A stretch of DNA of 9,073 bases, taken from NCBI GenBank assembly GCA_030620065.1, contig JAUXFJ010000047.1, positions 1 to 9,073 on the forward strand, in the 5' to 3' direction. The stretch's first letter is position 1. The number at the start of each line of letters is the position of its first letter. This document shows, one piece after another, positions 1 through 6,096 of this stretch. Source of the stretch: Anaerolineaceae bacterium (GTDB lineage Bacteria; Chloroflexota; Anaerolineae; Anaerolineales; Anaerolineaceae). The notes beneath the pieces are model-generated. The model saw only the letters and a program-made list of their open reading frames with translations. It searched no databases and was not told where the DNA came from. The translations under genes and the position numbers were made by a program.

Positions 1-1361
1 CTGGATGTGAATATCCCGGCATTGAGCACAAGCATGTCTAAACCGCCGTATGCCAAAACGGTCTTTTCGAAAGCATCTGCAATAGCCTGCTCATCCGTCA
101 GATCACAGATCAAACCGAGATATGCTGGTGAATCGGATACTTCCTTGATGCTTGGATTGATATCCAGACCAACTACCGCAGCACCGCGCGATAATAATGA
201 AAGCACACAGCCACGTCCAATGCCTGAGGCTGCGCCAGTCACTATTGCCACTTCGCCGGTAAACATAGTGCTTTTATCCAGCGGGGAGTGGGACAGTATG
301 GAGAAATCCTCGATCTGGTCATAAGGCAGTGTCTCTGGTTCAGTAAGCTGACTGGCGATCCAGGTTATTTGTAAGGTATGGTCAGCGAGTGTTGCTTCTC
401 TCTTCAGCGCTTTGGAATCACCTGCGGTAATACCTAAGCCGAACGATTTATCCAGGAGTATGTTAGCTGCAGGAAGCTTCTCTGGGAGGGAGTTGGGGTC
501 CAGCGGTGGGAGGGGAAAGGCTTTTTTCTGGTTGATGCTTGATGTGCCAGATTGGAGCAAAGCCCTGAATTTGGCGTCTGTATTTATCTGCTGAGCGCTA
601 TCGTTTTGCCAGGTACGCAAAAGAATAGGTGTTCCTGCGGCTTGAGAGAGCTTTTTACGTAAAATGACTAATTGCTCTCTGATGGGCTCTGCCTGGGCCG
701 CTGAAACCGTCAACCCTGAGATAGTATTTACCTGATCTTTTAAATGGTCTTTTATCTTTTTGTTAATCTCGATGGCAAGCGCATAAGCCTCGTTTAGATC
801 ATTACTAAAGGTGAGCAGTCCGAAATGTCGCAGCAGGATACAATTTCGTTTTGAGATATCCTCGCTGCCGAGGGCTTCTTTAAGTGTTTTTGCTGTTGTT
901 ATAAAGGCAGGTTCAGATTGGATAACAAGCAGCCTTTCATTAAAAACCTTATGGATTTCTGCTTGGTAATCTTTGGTGCTGGCCAGCGCCATGAGTTCGA
1001 CTGGCTGAGTGATCAAGACTGCAGGTGAGCTTATCACGGCATGGTATAAGATCTCAGCAGAGGGCAGTGGACAATGGGGATTAACGCGTGAAACTGCCAG
1101 GGCAGTTTCTAGATCATCTGCGGGCCAGTCATCGCGCGTCAGGATCTTTTTCAACCATTCGGTTTGGTAGGCATGGAAATCCTCGGGCTGCGAAGCGCCT
1201 TTTTCGGTATAGTAGAGCTCATCAAGTGGTTGGTCGAAAAGATCTGTGCCTTTGATCTTGAGCGAAGCGCTGCCGTAAGTGTGATAGGCTAAGTTTGAGG
1301 TTTGCGATAGTACAGCTGCTGAGGCAGATAGTAAGGAAAGTGTATCTTTTTGATTTGTCAT
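1..1361 (-). CDS. Bifunctional class II aldolase-like / short-chain dehydrogenase fusion, 3' end cut by window edge
   Basis: An uninterrupted reading frame runs from the ATG at 1361 to the left edge (453 complete codons). The C-terminal part is a short-chain dehydrogenase: the Rossmann glycine motif TGAASGIGRG lies at about residues 375-384, an acidic residue after strand 2 (GLDIN, 398-402) suggests NAD preference, and the NAG motif is at 447-449. The catalytic Tyr-Lys would lie beyond the edge. The first roughly 300 residues align in layout with the class II aldolase half of YuxG/RhaD-type fusions, whose usual length is near 690 residues. Those enzymes cleave a ketose 1-phosphate and oxidise the aldehyde. 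Here the aldolase half is shortened, and the metal-binding HxH appears to be replaced (LITQPVELM, 116-124), although the later His (RHFGLLTF, 178-185) remains. The intact chemistry is therefore probably dehydrogenation of a polyol or aldehyde. The gene follows the LsrF-like gene on the same strand behind a hairpin. Its ribosome binding site (GGGAT/AAGAA) is weak. The family call is firm, the substrate is unknown. Confidence 0.85.
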   Translation of the reverse strand, partial: MTNQKDTLSLLSASAAVLSQTSNLAYHTYGSASLKIKGTDLFDQPLDELYYTEKGASQPEDFHAYQTEWLKKILTRDDWPADDLETALAVSRVNPHCPLPSAEILYHAVISSPAVLITQPVELMALASTKDYQAEIHKVFNERLLVIQSEPAFITTAKTLKEALGSEDISKRNCILLRHFGLLTFSNDLNEAYALAIEINKKIKDHLKDQVNTISGLTVSAAQAEPIREQLVILRKKLSQAAGTPILLRTWQNDSAQQINTDAKFRALLQSGTSSINQKKAFPLPPLDPNSLPEKLPAANILLDKSFGLGITAGDSKALKREATLADHTLQITWIASQLTEPETLPYDQIEDFSILSHSPLDKSTMFTGEVAIVTGAASGIGRGCVLSLLSRGAAVVGLDINPSIKEVSDSPAYLGLICDLTDEQAIADAFEKTVLAYGGLDMLVLNAGIFTS

Positions 1362-1451
1362 GTTCTTATCCCGCAGATTCTATCCTGAATAAAATTTTTG
1401 ATTAAAAAAAGGAAAATAATTGCAAGGGATCGCATTGTGTTTATGAATAAA

Positions 1452-1483
1452 CCAGGGTGAGATCATTTTCGATCTTACCCTGG
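1452..1483 (-). terminator. Hairpin terminator after the LsrF-like gene
   Basis: A 13-bp stem (CCAGGGTGAGATC against GATCTTACCCTGG, one G-T wobble) encloses a 6-base loop. It starts 14 bases after the stop codon of the LsrF-like gene. On the minus strand it is followed by TTTATTC, a weak T-tract, so partial read-through into the aldolase/dehydrogenase gene is plausible. Confidence 0.75.
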
Positions 1484-1497
1484 CTGTTTTGTTGCAT

Positions 1498-2298
1498 TTA
1501 TGCTTTCGCCTTGGATTTCATGGAAAGGTAAATGTCGTAAGCATCCTTGGGTGTAGCTTCTTCATGGATGACTGCCTGAAGCGCGCGCGCCATACCTGTT
1601 GGGCAAGCATCCTGCCAGATGTTGCGGCCCAGGTTTACGCCTGCACTGCCGCGCTGCATGCCATCGTGAACAAATTCAAGCACTTCCAACTGTGAATCGG
1701 TCTTTGGCCCGCCCGCAATGACAACTGGCACGGGGCAACCTTCGACAACTTCTTCGAAGTTTTCACAGTAGTAGGTTTTGACCACGTCTGCACCTGCCTC
1801 AGCACAGACACGGCATGCCATGGTGAGGAAGCGGGTTTCTTTCTTCTGAGCCAGCTCGCGGCCGACAGCGGTAACTGCCATGACGGGAATGCCGTATGGA
1901 GCGCAAGCGTTAACAAGTTTGTTAAGCCCCATCAAGGTTTGGTGCTCATGTTGACTGCCAAGGTAGACGGAATAGCCTACTGAGCTGACGTTGAGGCGCA
2001 GGATCTCGTCAATTGAGACCGTCCATTCTTCGTTGGTTAAATCATCTGAAGCAATACTCTGCCCGCCAGAGACGCGCAGGATGATGGGTACGTTTGTTGT
2101 GGGTGGGACGGTGTTGCGCAGGCTGCCGCGTGGTACAAAGACTGCATCACAATAGGGTGCCAGTGGCTCAAATGTCTTGCCGACGTTCTCAAGGCTGTGA
2201 GTGGCGCCAAGGAAATATCCGTGGTCCATTGCCAGATAGAAGCAGTGTCCATCGGGTTTAAATAATTTTGACATGCGATTTTCAAAACCCCAGTTCAT
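1498..2298 (-). CDS. LsrF-like class I aldolase/thiolase (DeoC/LacD-type TIM barrel)
   Basis: This is a 266-residue cytoplasmic TIM-barrel enzyme. It resembles Escherichia coli LsrF along almost its whole length: MDHGYF (24-29), PRGSLRNTVPP (56-66), a LRVSG segment (74-78), GSQHEHQ (114-120), VKTYY (173-177), CPVPVVIAGGPK (188-199) and GVNLGRNIWQ (220-229). Lys174 in VKTYY corresponds to the Schiff-base lysine of LsrF. The GG (196-197) and GRN (224-226) segments are in the usual phosphate-binding positions. LsrF moves an acetyl group from 3-hydroxy-2,4-pentanedione 5-phosphate to CoA in AI-2 breakdown; relatives are fructose-bisphosphate-type aldolases. The protein starts where the LsrF barrel starts and lacks the roughly 25-residue N-terminal extension. 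The start is supported by a strong AGGAGG before the ATG. It lies 40 bases after the small cysteine-rich gene, probably in one transcript from the promoter at 2728-2756. The family is sure; the substrate (AI-2-like or another ketose phosphate) is open. Confidence 0.9.
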   Translation of the reverse strand: MNWGFENRMSKLFKPDGHCFYLAMDHGYFLGATHSLENVGKTFEPLAPYCDAVFVPRGSLRNTVPPTTNVPIILRVSGGQSIASDDLTNEEWTVSIDEILRLNVSSVGYSVYLGSQHEHQTLMGLNKLVNACAPYGIPVMAVTAVGRELAQKKETRFLTMACRVCAEAGADVVKTYYCENFEEVVEGCPVPVVIAGGPKTDSQLEVLEFVHDGMQRGSAGVNLGRNIWQDACPTGMARALQAVIHEEATPKDAYDIYLSMKSKAKA

Positions 2299-2338
2299 TA
2301 ATCCAACCTCCTATTATTATAAAACTTATATTTTTTTA

Positions 2339-2551
2339 CTATGATGGTTTAACAATTACAAAACCCTGTTGGTTCAACCAAATGTGGAATTCATGGCAGC
2401 TGTGCAGGCAATTGTCTTTGCAGACGCTGCGGAGGAGCTCATGTTTTTGAGAGCCTTGTTCTTCTTGATCCAGCAGTAGTTGAACGGGGCAGTCAATTGC
2501 ATGACAATATTCACGGCGCTTGTAGTCGGTATATCCTTCAATACTTGGCAT
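2339..2551 (-). CDS. Small cysteine/histidine-rich protein of unknown function, first gene of the LsrF-like transcript
   Basis: This 70-residue protein is preceded by GGAG five bases before the ATG, and its stop (TAG) lies 40 bases before the LsrF-like start. Five cysteines (16, 21, 44, 48, 52) and histidines at 17, 37, 50, 53 and 56 form the pattern C-x4-C-x22-C-x3-C-x3-C, ending in a CLHSCHEFHIWL segment. This spacing suggests metal or Fe-S binding. There is no signal peptide or membrane segment. It sits between a consensus promoter and a real gene on the same strand, in codons unlike random intergenic sequence, so I take it as a genuine gene. I do not recognise a characterised family; similar short proteins with CxxH..EFHxWL-type tails seem familiar from environmental Chloroflexota genomes, but that is memory and was not searched. 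A metal-binding accessory or regulatory role is inference. Confidence 0.7.
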   Translation of the reverse strand: MPSIEGYTDYKRREYCHAIDCPVQLLLDQEEQGSQKHELLRSVCKDNCLHSCHEFHIWLNQQGFVIVKPS

Positions 2552-2690
2552 TATTTCTCCAGATAGCTCATTGTGTTAACTATGTTTCAAAGATAAAATT
2601 TTTGATGGTGATACCTTGTTGTGTGAGTTTATCATATAAAAATTATGGATGGATTATCAGGCAAACAAGAAAGATACGTAACTGCTCCTT

Positions 2691-2722
2691 GCAAAAATTC
2701 TTATAATGTGCAATAATGTGCA
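2691..2722 (-). promoter_or_regulatory. Tandem operator at the start site of the LsrF-like transcript
   Basis: Read on the minus strand, TGCACATTAT is repeated exactly twice in tandem (2722-2713 and 2712-2703), and a third TGCA begins 29 bases after the first. It begins 5 bases after the -10 box, so bound protein would block initiation. The same arrangement occurs at 3337-3370 in front of the PTS operon. Direct repeats spaced one helical turn apart fit a SorC-family regulator such as the one encoded at 6097-7047; that link is inference. Confidence 0.7.
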
Positions 2723-2727
2723 TAGAA

Positions 2728-2756
2728 ATTATACCAAATGACGTTAATCATGTCAA
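2728..2756 (-). promoter_or_regulatory. Consensus sigma-70 promoter of the cysteine-rich/LsrF-like transcript
   Basis: On the minus strand there is TTGACA (2756-2751), a 17-base spacer and TATAAT (2733-2728): a perfect match to consensus. The start site would fall near 2721, inside the operator, giving a leader of about 170 bases before the ATG at 2551. Confidence 0.85.
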
Positions 2757-2792
2757 TTATTTTCCGTAACCTTTTTGACTACTTGTGCGTTA

Positions 2793-2798
2793 TATAAT
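2793..2798 (+). promoter_or_regulatory. Possible -10 box for the small membrane protein gene
   Basis: TATAAT lies 41 bases before the chosen ATG. The only good -35 candidate (TTGACT, 2775-2780) is 12 bases away, which is too close, so the promoter assignment is weak. Confidence 0.3.
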
Positions 2799-2839
2799 AA
2801 TGGAAATTAATTGGTCGATTGGAAAGGAACAAGCATAAA

Positions 2840-3280
2840 ATGCAAATTACTCTTCAGCAAGTTGGTCTGATTGTGCTCGGGCTCTGGTTCGTCATGTTTT
2901 TAGCAGGGACTTATCAGCAGAATCGGATCAAGAATAAAATCCTCAAACGAATTGACTCTGGTGTAGAAGAAGCCTTGAAGGCGAATCCAGAGCTCACAAT
3001 CGATGAATACTATCAAACTACATTTGCGGATTGGGATGACTTCGTGCGCAGTAACGCCTGGTTTATTCTTAATAAAACCGAGTTCCTGCCCGTGCTCGCA
3101 AAACCAGACTCTGTAAAAAAGCGCTTTAATTTTACGCCGATCTGGTTGGGAGCATATTTGAGATTCCAGGGCTATAAACTTGAGGCCGACGATGAACAGA
3201 ATGCCGCAATTGATGCGATTATTGAGGCGGCACCTGCACACATGAAGCGCGCGCAAGCGGCAAAACAGAAGAAAGATTAA
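2840..3280 (+). CDS. Hypothetical protein with an N-terminal membrane anchor
   Basis: The protein has 146 residues. The ATG at 2840 is preferred over an upstream TTG at 2819, because the AAAGGA at 2823-2828 lies inside the longer version and at a suitable distance before this ATG. One hydrophobic segment at about residues 8-25 is followed by basic residues (NRIKNKILKR, 28-37), which suggests an anchored protein with its body in the cytoplasm. The body is acidic, contains aromatic residues (WDD at 65-67, FNFTPIWLGAYLRF at 96-109), and ends in a Lys/Ala-rich tail (AAKQKKD). I recognise no domain or catalytic motif. It lies between the two operator-controlled promoters, reading toward the PTS operon, 23 bases ahead of that operon's -35 box. 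No clear terminator follows, so its transcript could run on into the PTS genes. Any role in the sugar system is speculation. Confidence 0.65.
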   Translation: MQITLQQVGLIVLGLWFVMFLAGTYQQNRIKNKILKRIDSGVEEALKANPELTIDEYYQTTFADWDDFVRSNAWFILNKTEFLPVLAKPDSVKKRFNFTPIWLGAYLRFQGYKLEADDEQNAAIDAIIEAAPAHMKRAQAAKQKKD

Positions 3281-3302
3281 TGATTAATTTGTCATTAAGA
3301 TA

Positions 3303-3331
3303 TTGACAAGATGTTAATACTTTGTTATTAT
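3303..3331 (+). promoter_or_regulatory. Strong sigma-70 promoter of the PTS operon
   Basis: TTGACA (3303-3308), a 17-base spacer and TATTAT (3326-3331). Transcription should start near 3338, at the first base of the operator. The geometry is the same as that of the LsrF-like promoter at 2728-2756. Confidence 0.8.
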
Positions 3332-3336
3332 AAGCA

Positions 3337-3370
3337 TGCACATAATTGCACATGATTAGAAAATTTGCAC
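3337..3370 (+). promoter_or_regulatory. Tandem operator at the start site of the PTS operon
   Basis: TGCACATAAT (3337-3346) is followed directly by TGCACATGAT (3347-3356), with a third TGCAC at 3366-3370. Against the operator at 2722-2691 and the next two bases, about 28 of 34 positions agree by eye. The 5-base gap to the -10 box and the +29 offset of the third element are identical. It is probably the binding site of the SorC-family regulator of this operon. Confidence 0.7.
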
Positions 3371-3619
3371 AAAGCCCTGTCATCAAAGAAAAGATTAGCC
3401 CCAATTATTATTTGGCGTGCTTTGATCACCTACAGAAAGAAAACATCTGGGATTTGAACTTCCGATAGATTGTATCTAGTTAAATGTAGTTCAGATGGAA
3501 GGAGGTGCTAAATAGGTCGAGATAAATAAATTCAATCATCATTCACTGCATCACAGCAAATTACAAAGAACATATCTAAATAGTTTACAAAACCAATTTT
3601 TTATAATGGAGGATTAATC

Positions 3620-5041
3620 ATGACGCTTGATACCATCATGCTGGCCCTAAACAATGTATTCAATACATTTGGGTCTGCAATCTTTGTGCCCGTGGTCATT
3701 TTCATCATTTGTTTGATCTTGGGCGTCGACCTGAAGAAATCATTCTTCTCAGGTCTTAATGCAGGTATTGGTCTAACCGGCTTTGGCTGGCTGATCAATT
3801 CCTATATTCCGATTATTGTCCCGGCAGTACAAAACTTAGTGCAAACAACCGGGATCAATTTGCCAGTTGTTGATATTGGCTGGCAGGCGACATCTGTTAT
3901 TGCTTACGCTACCCGCGCTGGTATGATGTTCCTTGGATTTGGTTTGCTTTTCCAAATTCTCCTGTTCGTGGCTAAGATTACCAATGTCTTTATCCCTGGC
4001 GATCTGTGGAACAATTACTCATACATGTTCTGGGGTTCAATGGTCTATGTCGTGACCGAAGATATTTGGCTGGCTCTCGCATTGATGTTTGTGCAGGTGC
4101 TGTATAACGTTATCTTCATTGAAATGAACTCCAAGCGTTGGTCAACCTATTATGGGTATCAAAACTGCGCCATTCCAGCTCTCCACATCACACCTGGGAC
4201 ACCATTTGCAGTAGCTGGCAACTGGGTGCTCAATAAACTTGGTGCTTACAAGATCCGTTGGCGCCCGGAAGCGATTCGTAAGAAAATAGGCTTCTTAGGT
4301 GAACCGACTGTGTTGGGTCTGATCCTTGGTCTATTAATCGGTATCCTTGGTCATCTGAATGATATGGGCACACTGGCTGCCTGGGGCAATATCCTGACCA
4401 TTGCAGTCTCTACTGCTGCAATTATGGCCATTTTCCCACGTGTAGCGAACATTTTTGCCTCAGCCTTCATGCCAATCACTGAAGCTGCTCGTAAACGCAC
4501 TACCAAGGGTGTGAAACAGGGTATGGACCTTTACATCGGCATCAACGATGCCACTGGCTACGGCGAACCAGCCACCTTGATCTCCGGTATCCTTTTGATG
4601 CCAATCATGCTGCTGTTAGCTGCCATCGTACCGGGCAACCAGACCTTGCTTTTGGTTGACTTGATCGCAATTGCCTTTATTATTCAACCCTTCGTTGCAG
4701 CCACAAATGGCAATATCTTCAAGACTATCATCTTGAGCTCAATCTGGTTCACGATTGGTCTTTATATCTGCACCTGGACAGCACCTCTCTTTACAATGGT
4801 TTACAGCCAATTTGCTGCAGAACCTTTGGCAGAAGGTGCCATGGTCACAGCGGGTATGATTGCCAATAAGCCCATTGCAGGTGGGTTGTTATTTATGCCG
4901 GTAGCGAAATTCGGTTGGATTGCAGTTGCCGTTCAAGTCGTTGTTTTCATCCCGCTTTACATCATGTGGCGTAAGAATAAAGTTAAAGTGCAGGACTTCA
5001 TGGAAGAACAAGCCGCTTTGGATGTTGAGCAGACAGCATAG
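3620..5041 (+). CDS. PTS galactitol-class (GatC-like) permease subunit IIC
   Basis: This 473-residue integral membrane protein is the channel of a phosphotransferase system: it takes a polyol or sugar across the membrane while it is phosphorylated by IIB. It resembles E. coli GatC (about 450 residues). Shared features include LPVVDIGW (81-88), GEPTVLGLILGLLIGIL (227-243), FPRVANIF (272-279), VPGNQTLL (337-344) and NGNIFKTII (363-371). About ten hydrophobic segments are visible, for example 19-35, 101-117, 232-244, 257-271, 320-336, 346-360, 370-388 and 431-448. The tail is short and charged (RKNKVKVQDFMEEQ). The ATG at 3620 has GGAGG eight bases upstream. It is the first PTS gene after the operator-controlled promoter, with IIA and IIB following. 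The galactitol class is clear; the actual substrate is not, because this class also includes SgcC-type proteins of unknown specificity. Confidence 0.93.
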   Translation: MTLDTIMLALNNVFNTFGSAIFVPVVIFIICLILGVDLKKSFFSGLNAGIGLTGFGWLINSYIPIIVPAVQNLVQTTGINLPVVDIGWQATSVIAYATRAGMMFLGFGLLFQILLFVAKITNVFIPGDLWNNYSYMFWGSMVYVVTEDIWLALALMFVQVLYNVIFIEMNSKRWSTYYGYQNCAIPALHITPGTPFAVAGNWVLNKLGAYKIRWRPEAIRKKIGFLGEPTVLGLILGLLIGILGHLNDMGTLAAWGNILTIAVSTAAIMAIFPRVANIFASAFMPITEAARKRTTKGVKQGMDLYIGINDATGYGEPATLISGILLMPIMLLLAAIVPGNQTLLLVDLIAIAFIIQPFVAATNGNIFKTIILSSIWFTIGLYICTWTAPLFTMVYSQFAAEPLAEGAMVTAGMIANKPIAGGLLFMPVAKFGWIAVAVQVVVFIPLYIMWRKNKVKVQDFMEEQAALDVEQTA

Positions 5042-5052
5042 TAAAATTAAGG

Positions 5053-5069
5053 ATATTCTAAAAGAATAT
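5053..5069 (+). other. Small hairpin after the IIC gene
   Basis: ATATTCT and AGAATAT flank a 3-base AAA loop 11 bases after the IIC stop. There is no T-tract, so it is not a terminator by itself; it may protect the 3' end of a processed IIC message. Confidence 0.35.
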
Positions 5070-5092
5070 ACCTGAACGTATTAGTTCTTTTG

Positions 5093-5124
5093 GGGGGTAT
5101 CCGGGTTATCCCGTTGATGCCCCC
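5093..5124 (+). other. Strong intergenic hairpin between IIC and IIA genes
   Basis: An outer 9-bp stem (GGGGGTATC 5093-5101 against GATGCCCCC 5116-5124, one wobble) carries an inner CGGG-TTAT-CCCG hairpin, with two unpaired bases. It is followed only by TAAAGTTTTA, so it should be at most a leaky terminator or an RNA-processing or stability element that sets the IIC to IIA/IIB ratio. Confidence 0.55.
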
Positions 5125-5150
5125 TAAAGTTTTATAGGAAACATTAACAA

Positions 5151-5612
5151 ATGACAGAAATTATTCTCAGTGAAGATCTTATAGCGCTAGGTATCAATTT
5201 TGACAAGAAAGAAGAAGTCATAAAAGTATTGGCTGATAAACTTAAAGCTAAAGGATACGTTAAGGACGGTTATTACGAAAATGTCGTAAGCCGCGAAGAG
5301 AAATTCCCCACAGGGTTGCCGACGGTCATACCGGTTGCGCTGTGTCACACCGAAGCTCAATTTGTCAATCAAAGCGCACTCGCTGTGGGCACATTGGCAC
5401 AGCCAGTCGAGTTTTGTGAAATGGGAACGCCTGAGCGGAATATTAAAGCAGAGATTATTTTCTTGTTGGCTCTGAATGATCCTAAAGATCAGGTGGGTTG
5501 GTTGAAGAAGATGGTTACTGTGTTTAAAAGTAAAGAAACTCTTGAAGCGATCCGTGATGCAACTGACAAGACTGCATTGATTGAACTTCTAAAGAGTATT
5601 TTTTTAGTATAA
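5151..5612 (+). CDS. PTS subunit IIA, fructose/mannitol (EIIA-2) family, galactitol-type
   Basis: This 153-residue cytoplasmic protein receives phosphate from HPr and passes it to IIB. The layout matches GatA and other EIIA-2 domains: REEKFPTGLP (48-57), then the active-site segment VALCHTEAQFVNQSALAV (62-79) with His66 as the expected phosphorylated histidine, and a C-terminal helical region (LLALNDPKDQVGWLKKMVTVF, about 104-124). Its length is typical of a stand-alone GatA. The residues before the active His read ALC instead of the more common IPH; the histidine still aligns with the family position when the TE that follows is matched to GatA's CE. The start has AGGAAA upstream. It lies 109 bases after IIC, a gap filled by two hairpins, and 30 bases before IIB. 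Confidence 0.9.
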   Translation: MTEIILSEDLIALGINFDKKEEVIKVLADKLKAKGYVKDGYYENVVSREEKFPTGLPTVIPVALCHTEAQFVNQSALAVGTLAQPVEFCEMGTPERNIKAEIIFLLALNDPKDQVGWLKKMVTVFKSKETLEAIRDATDKTALIELLKSIFLV

Positions 5613-5642
5613 TAATTATTAAACTGTTAGGAGGTTGTATTA

Positions 5643-5954
5643 ATGACAAACGGAAAGTTAATTGTATTGGCAGTATGTGGTTCTGGTGTAGTTAGTTCAT
5701 CGATGATCGCTCAAAAACTTGAAGATATTCTTAAACCCCTGGGGGTGGAGGCAGAAGTTATTGGTCTTCTCCCGACGTCTGTTCAGGTTTATGTCGAACG
5801 CGGAAATGTCGATTTTATTGTTTCCACAAGCCCTATCCCGGGGACGATCACAGTTCCGGTTATTAAGGGTATTGGATTATTGACCGGCTTTGGTGAAGAT
5901 GAAGTCATCGAAGAGATTACGAAAGTTGCCAAGGATATCATTAGCAAGTCTTAG
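5643..5954 (+). CDS. PTS subunit IIB, galactitol (GatB-like) class
   Basis: This 103-residue cytoplasmic phosphocarrier takes phosphate from IIA on a cysteine and transfers it to the substrate bound by IIC. The phosphocysteine loop is KLIVLAVCGSGVVSSSMIA, with Cys12 followed by the Gly/Ser-rich P-loop-like turn. VDFIVSTSPIP (56-66) and VIKGIGLLTGFGED (74-87) match the later GatB strands. A strong AGGAGG precedes the ATG. IIA, IIB and IIC are separate proteins, as in gatABC. The 142 bases between this gene and the regulator show no strong terminator. Confidence 0.9.
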   Translation: MTNGKLIVLAVCGSGVVSSSMIAQKLEDILKPLGVEAEVIGLLPTSVQVYVERGNVDFIVSTSPIPGTITVPVIKGIGLLTGFGEDEVIEEITKVAKDIISKS

Positions 5955-6096
5955 AGCGATAAACCTTTAATAACTTATCCTTTGCTTATTCCCCGTTAGC
6001 TCTGGAAAAGTTTGCGAATTGTGGGATTGCTCTTTTATGAAGTGCCGAATAAGTAAAGCTCACTGATGTTCCAAGACTGAAAGGTGGATGAAGGTC

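Larger units (their letters stand above)
3281..3619 (+). other. Intergenic region and long leader of the PTS operon
   Basis: These 339 bases hold an inverted repeat over the preceding stop codon (TTAATGA 3277-3283, TCATTAA 3292-3298), the PTS promoter and its operator. They are followed by about 280 bases of untranslated leader before the PTS IIC start. Within the leader an AGGAGG at 3500-3505 has no suitable start codon behind it; only a 6-codon frame from 3495 overlaps it. A 38-codon frame from 3352 has no ribosome binding site. I see no recognisable riboswitch fold or strong terminator hairpin. Confidence 0.5.

Noticed and set aside
2819..2839. Longer TTG start for the 146-residue membrane protein
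   Set aside because: The extension contains the ribosome binding site that serves the ATG at 2840, and it puts seven charged residues ahead of the natural hydrophobic N-terminus.
3352..3468. 38-codon reading frame in the PTS leader beginning inside the operator
   Set aside because: The residues look fairly protein-like, but there is no ribosome binding site and the start lies within the regulator site. A leader peptide is possible but not supported.
3495..3515. Six-codon frame (MEGGAK) overlapping an AGGAGG in the PTS leader
   Set aside because: It is too short and contains the ribosome binding site rather than following it.
3598..3606. TATAAT just before the PTS IIC gene as a second promoter
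   Set aside because: Transcription would start inside the ribosome binding site or the start codon, and no -35 box is visible.
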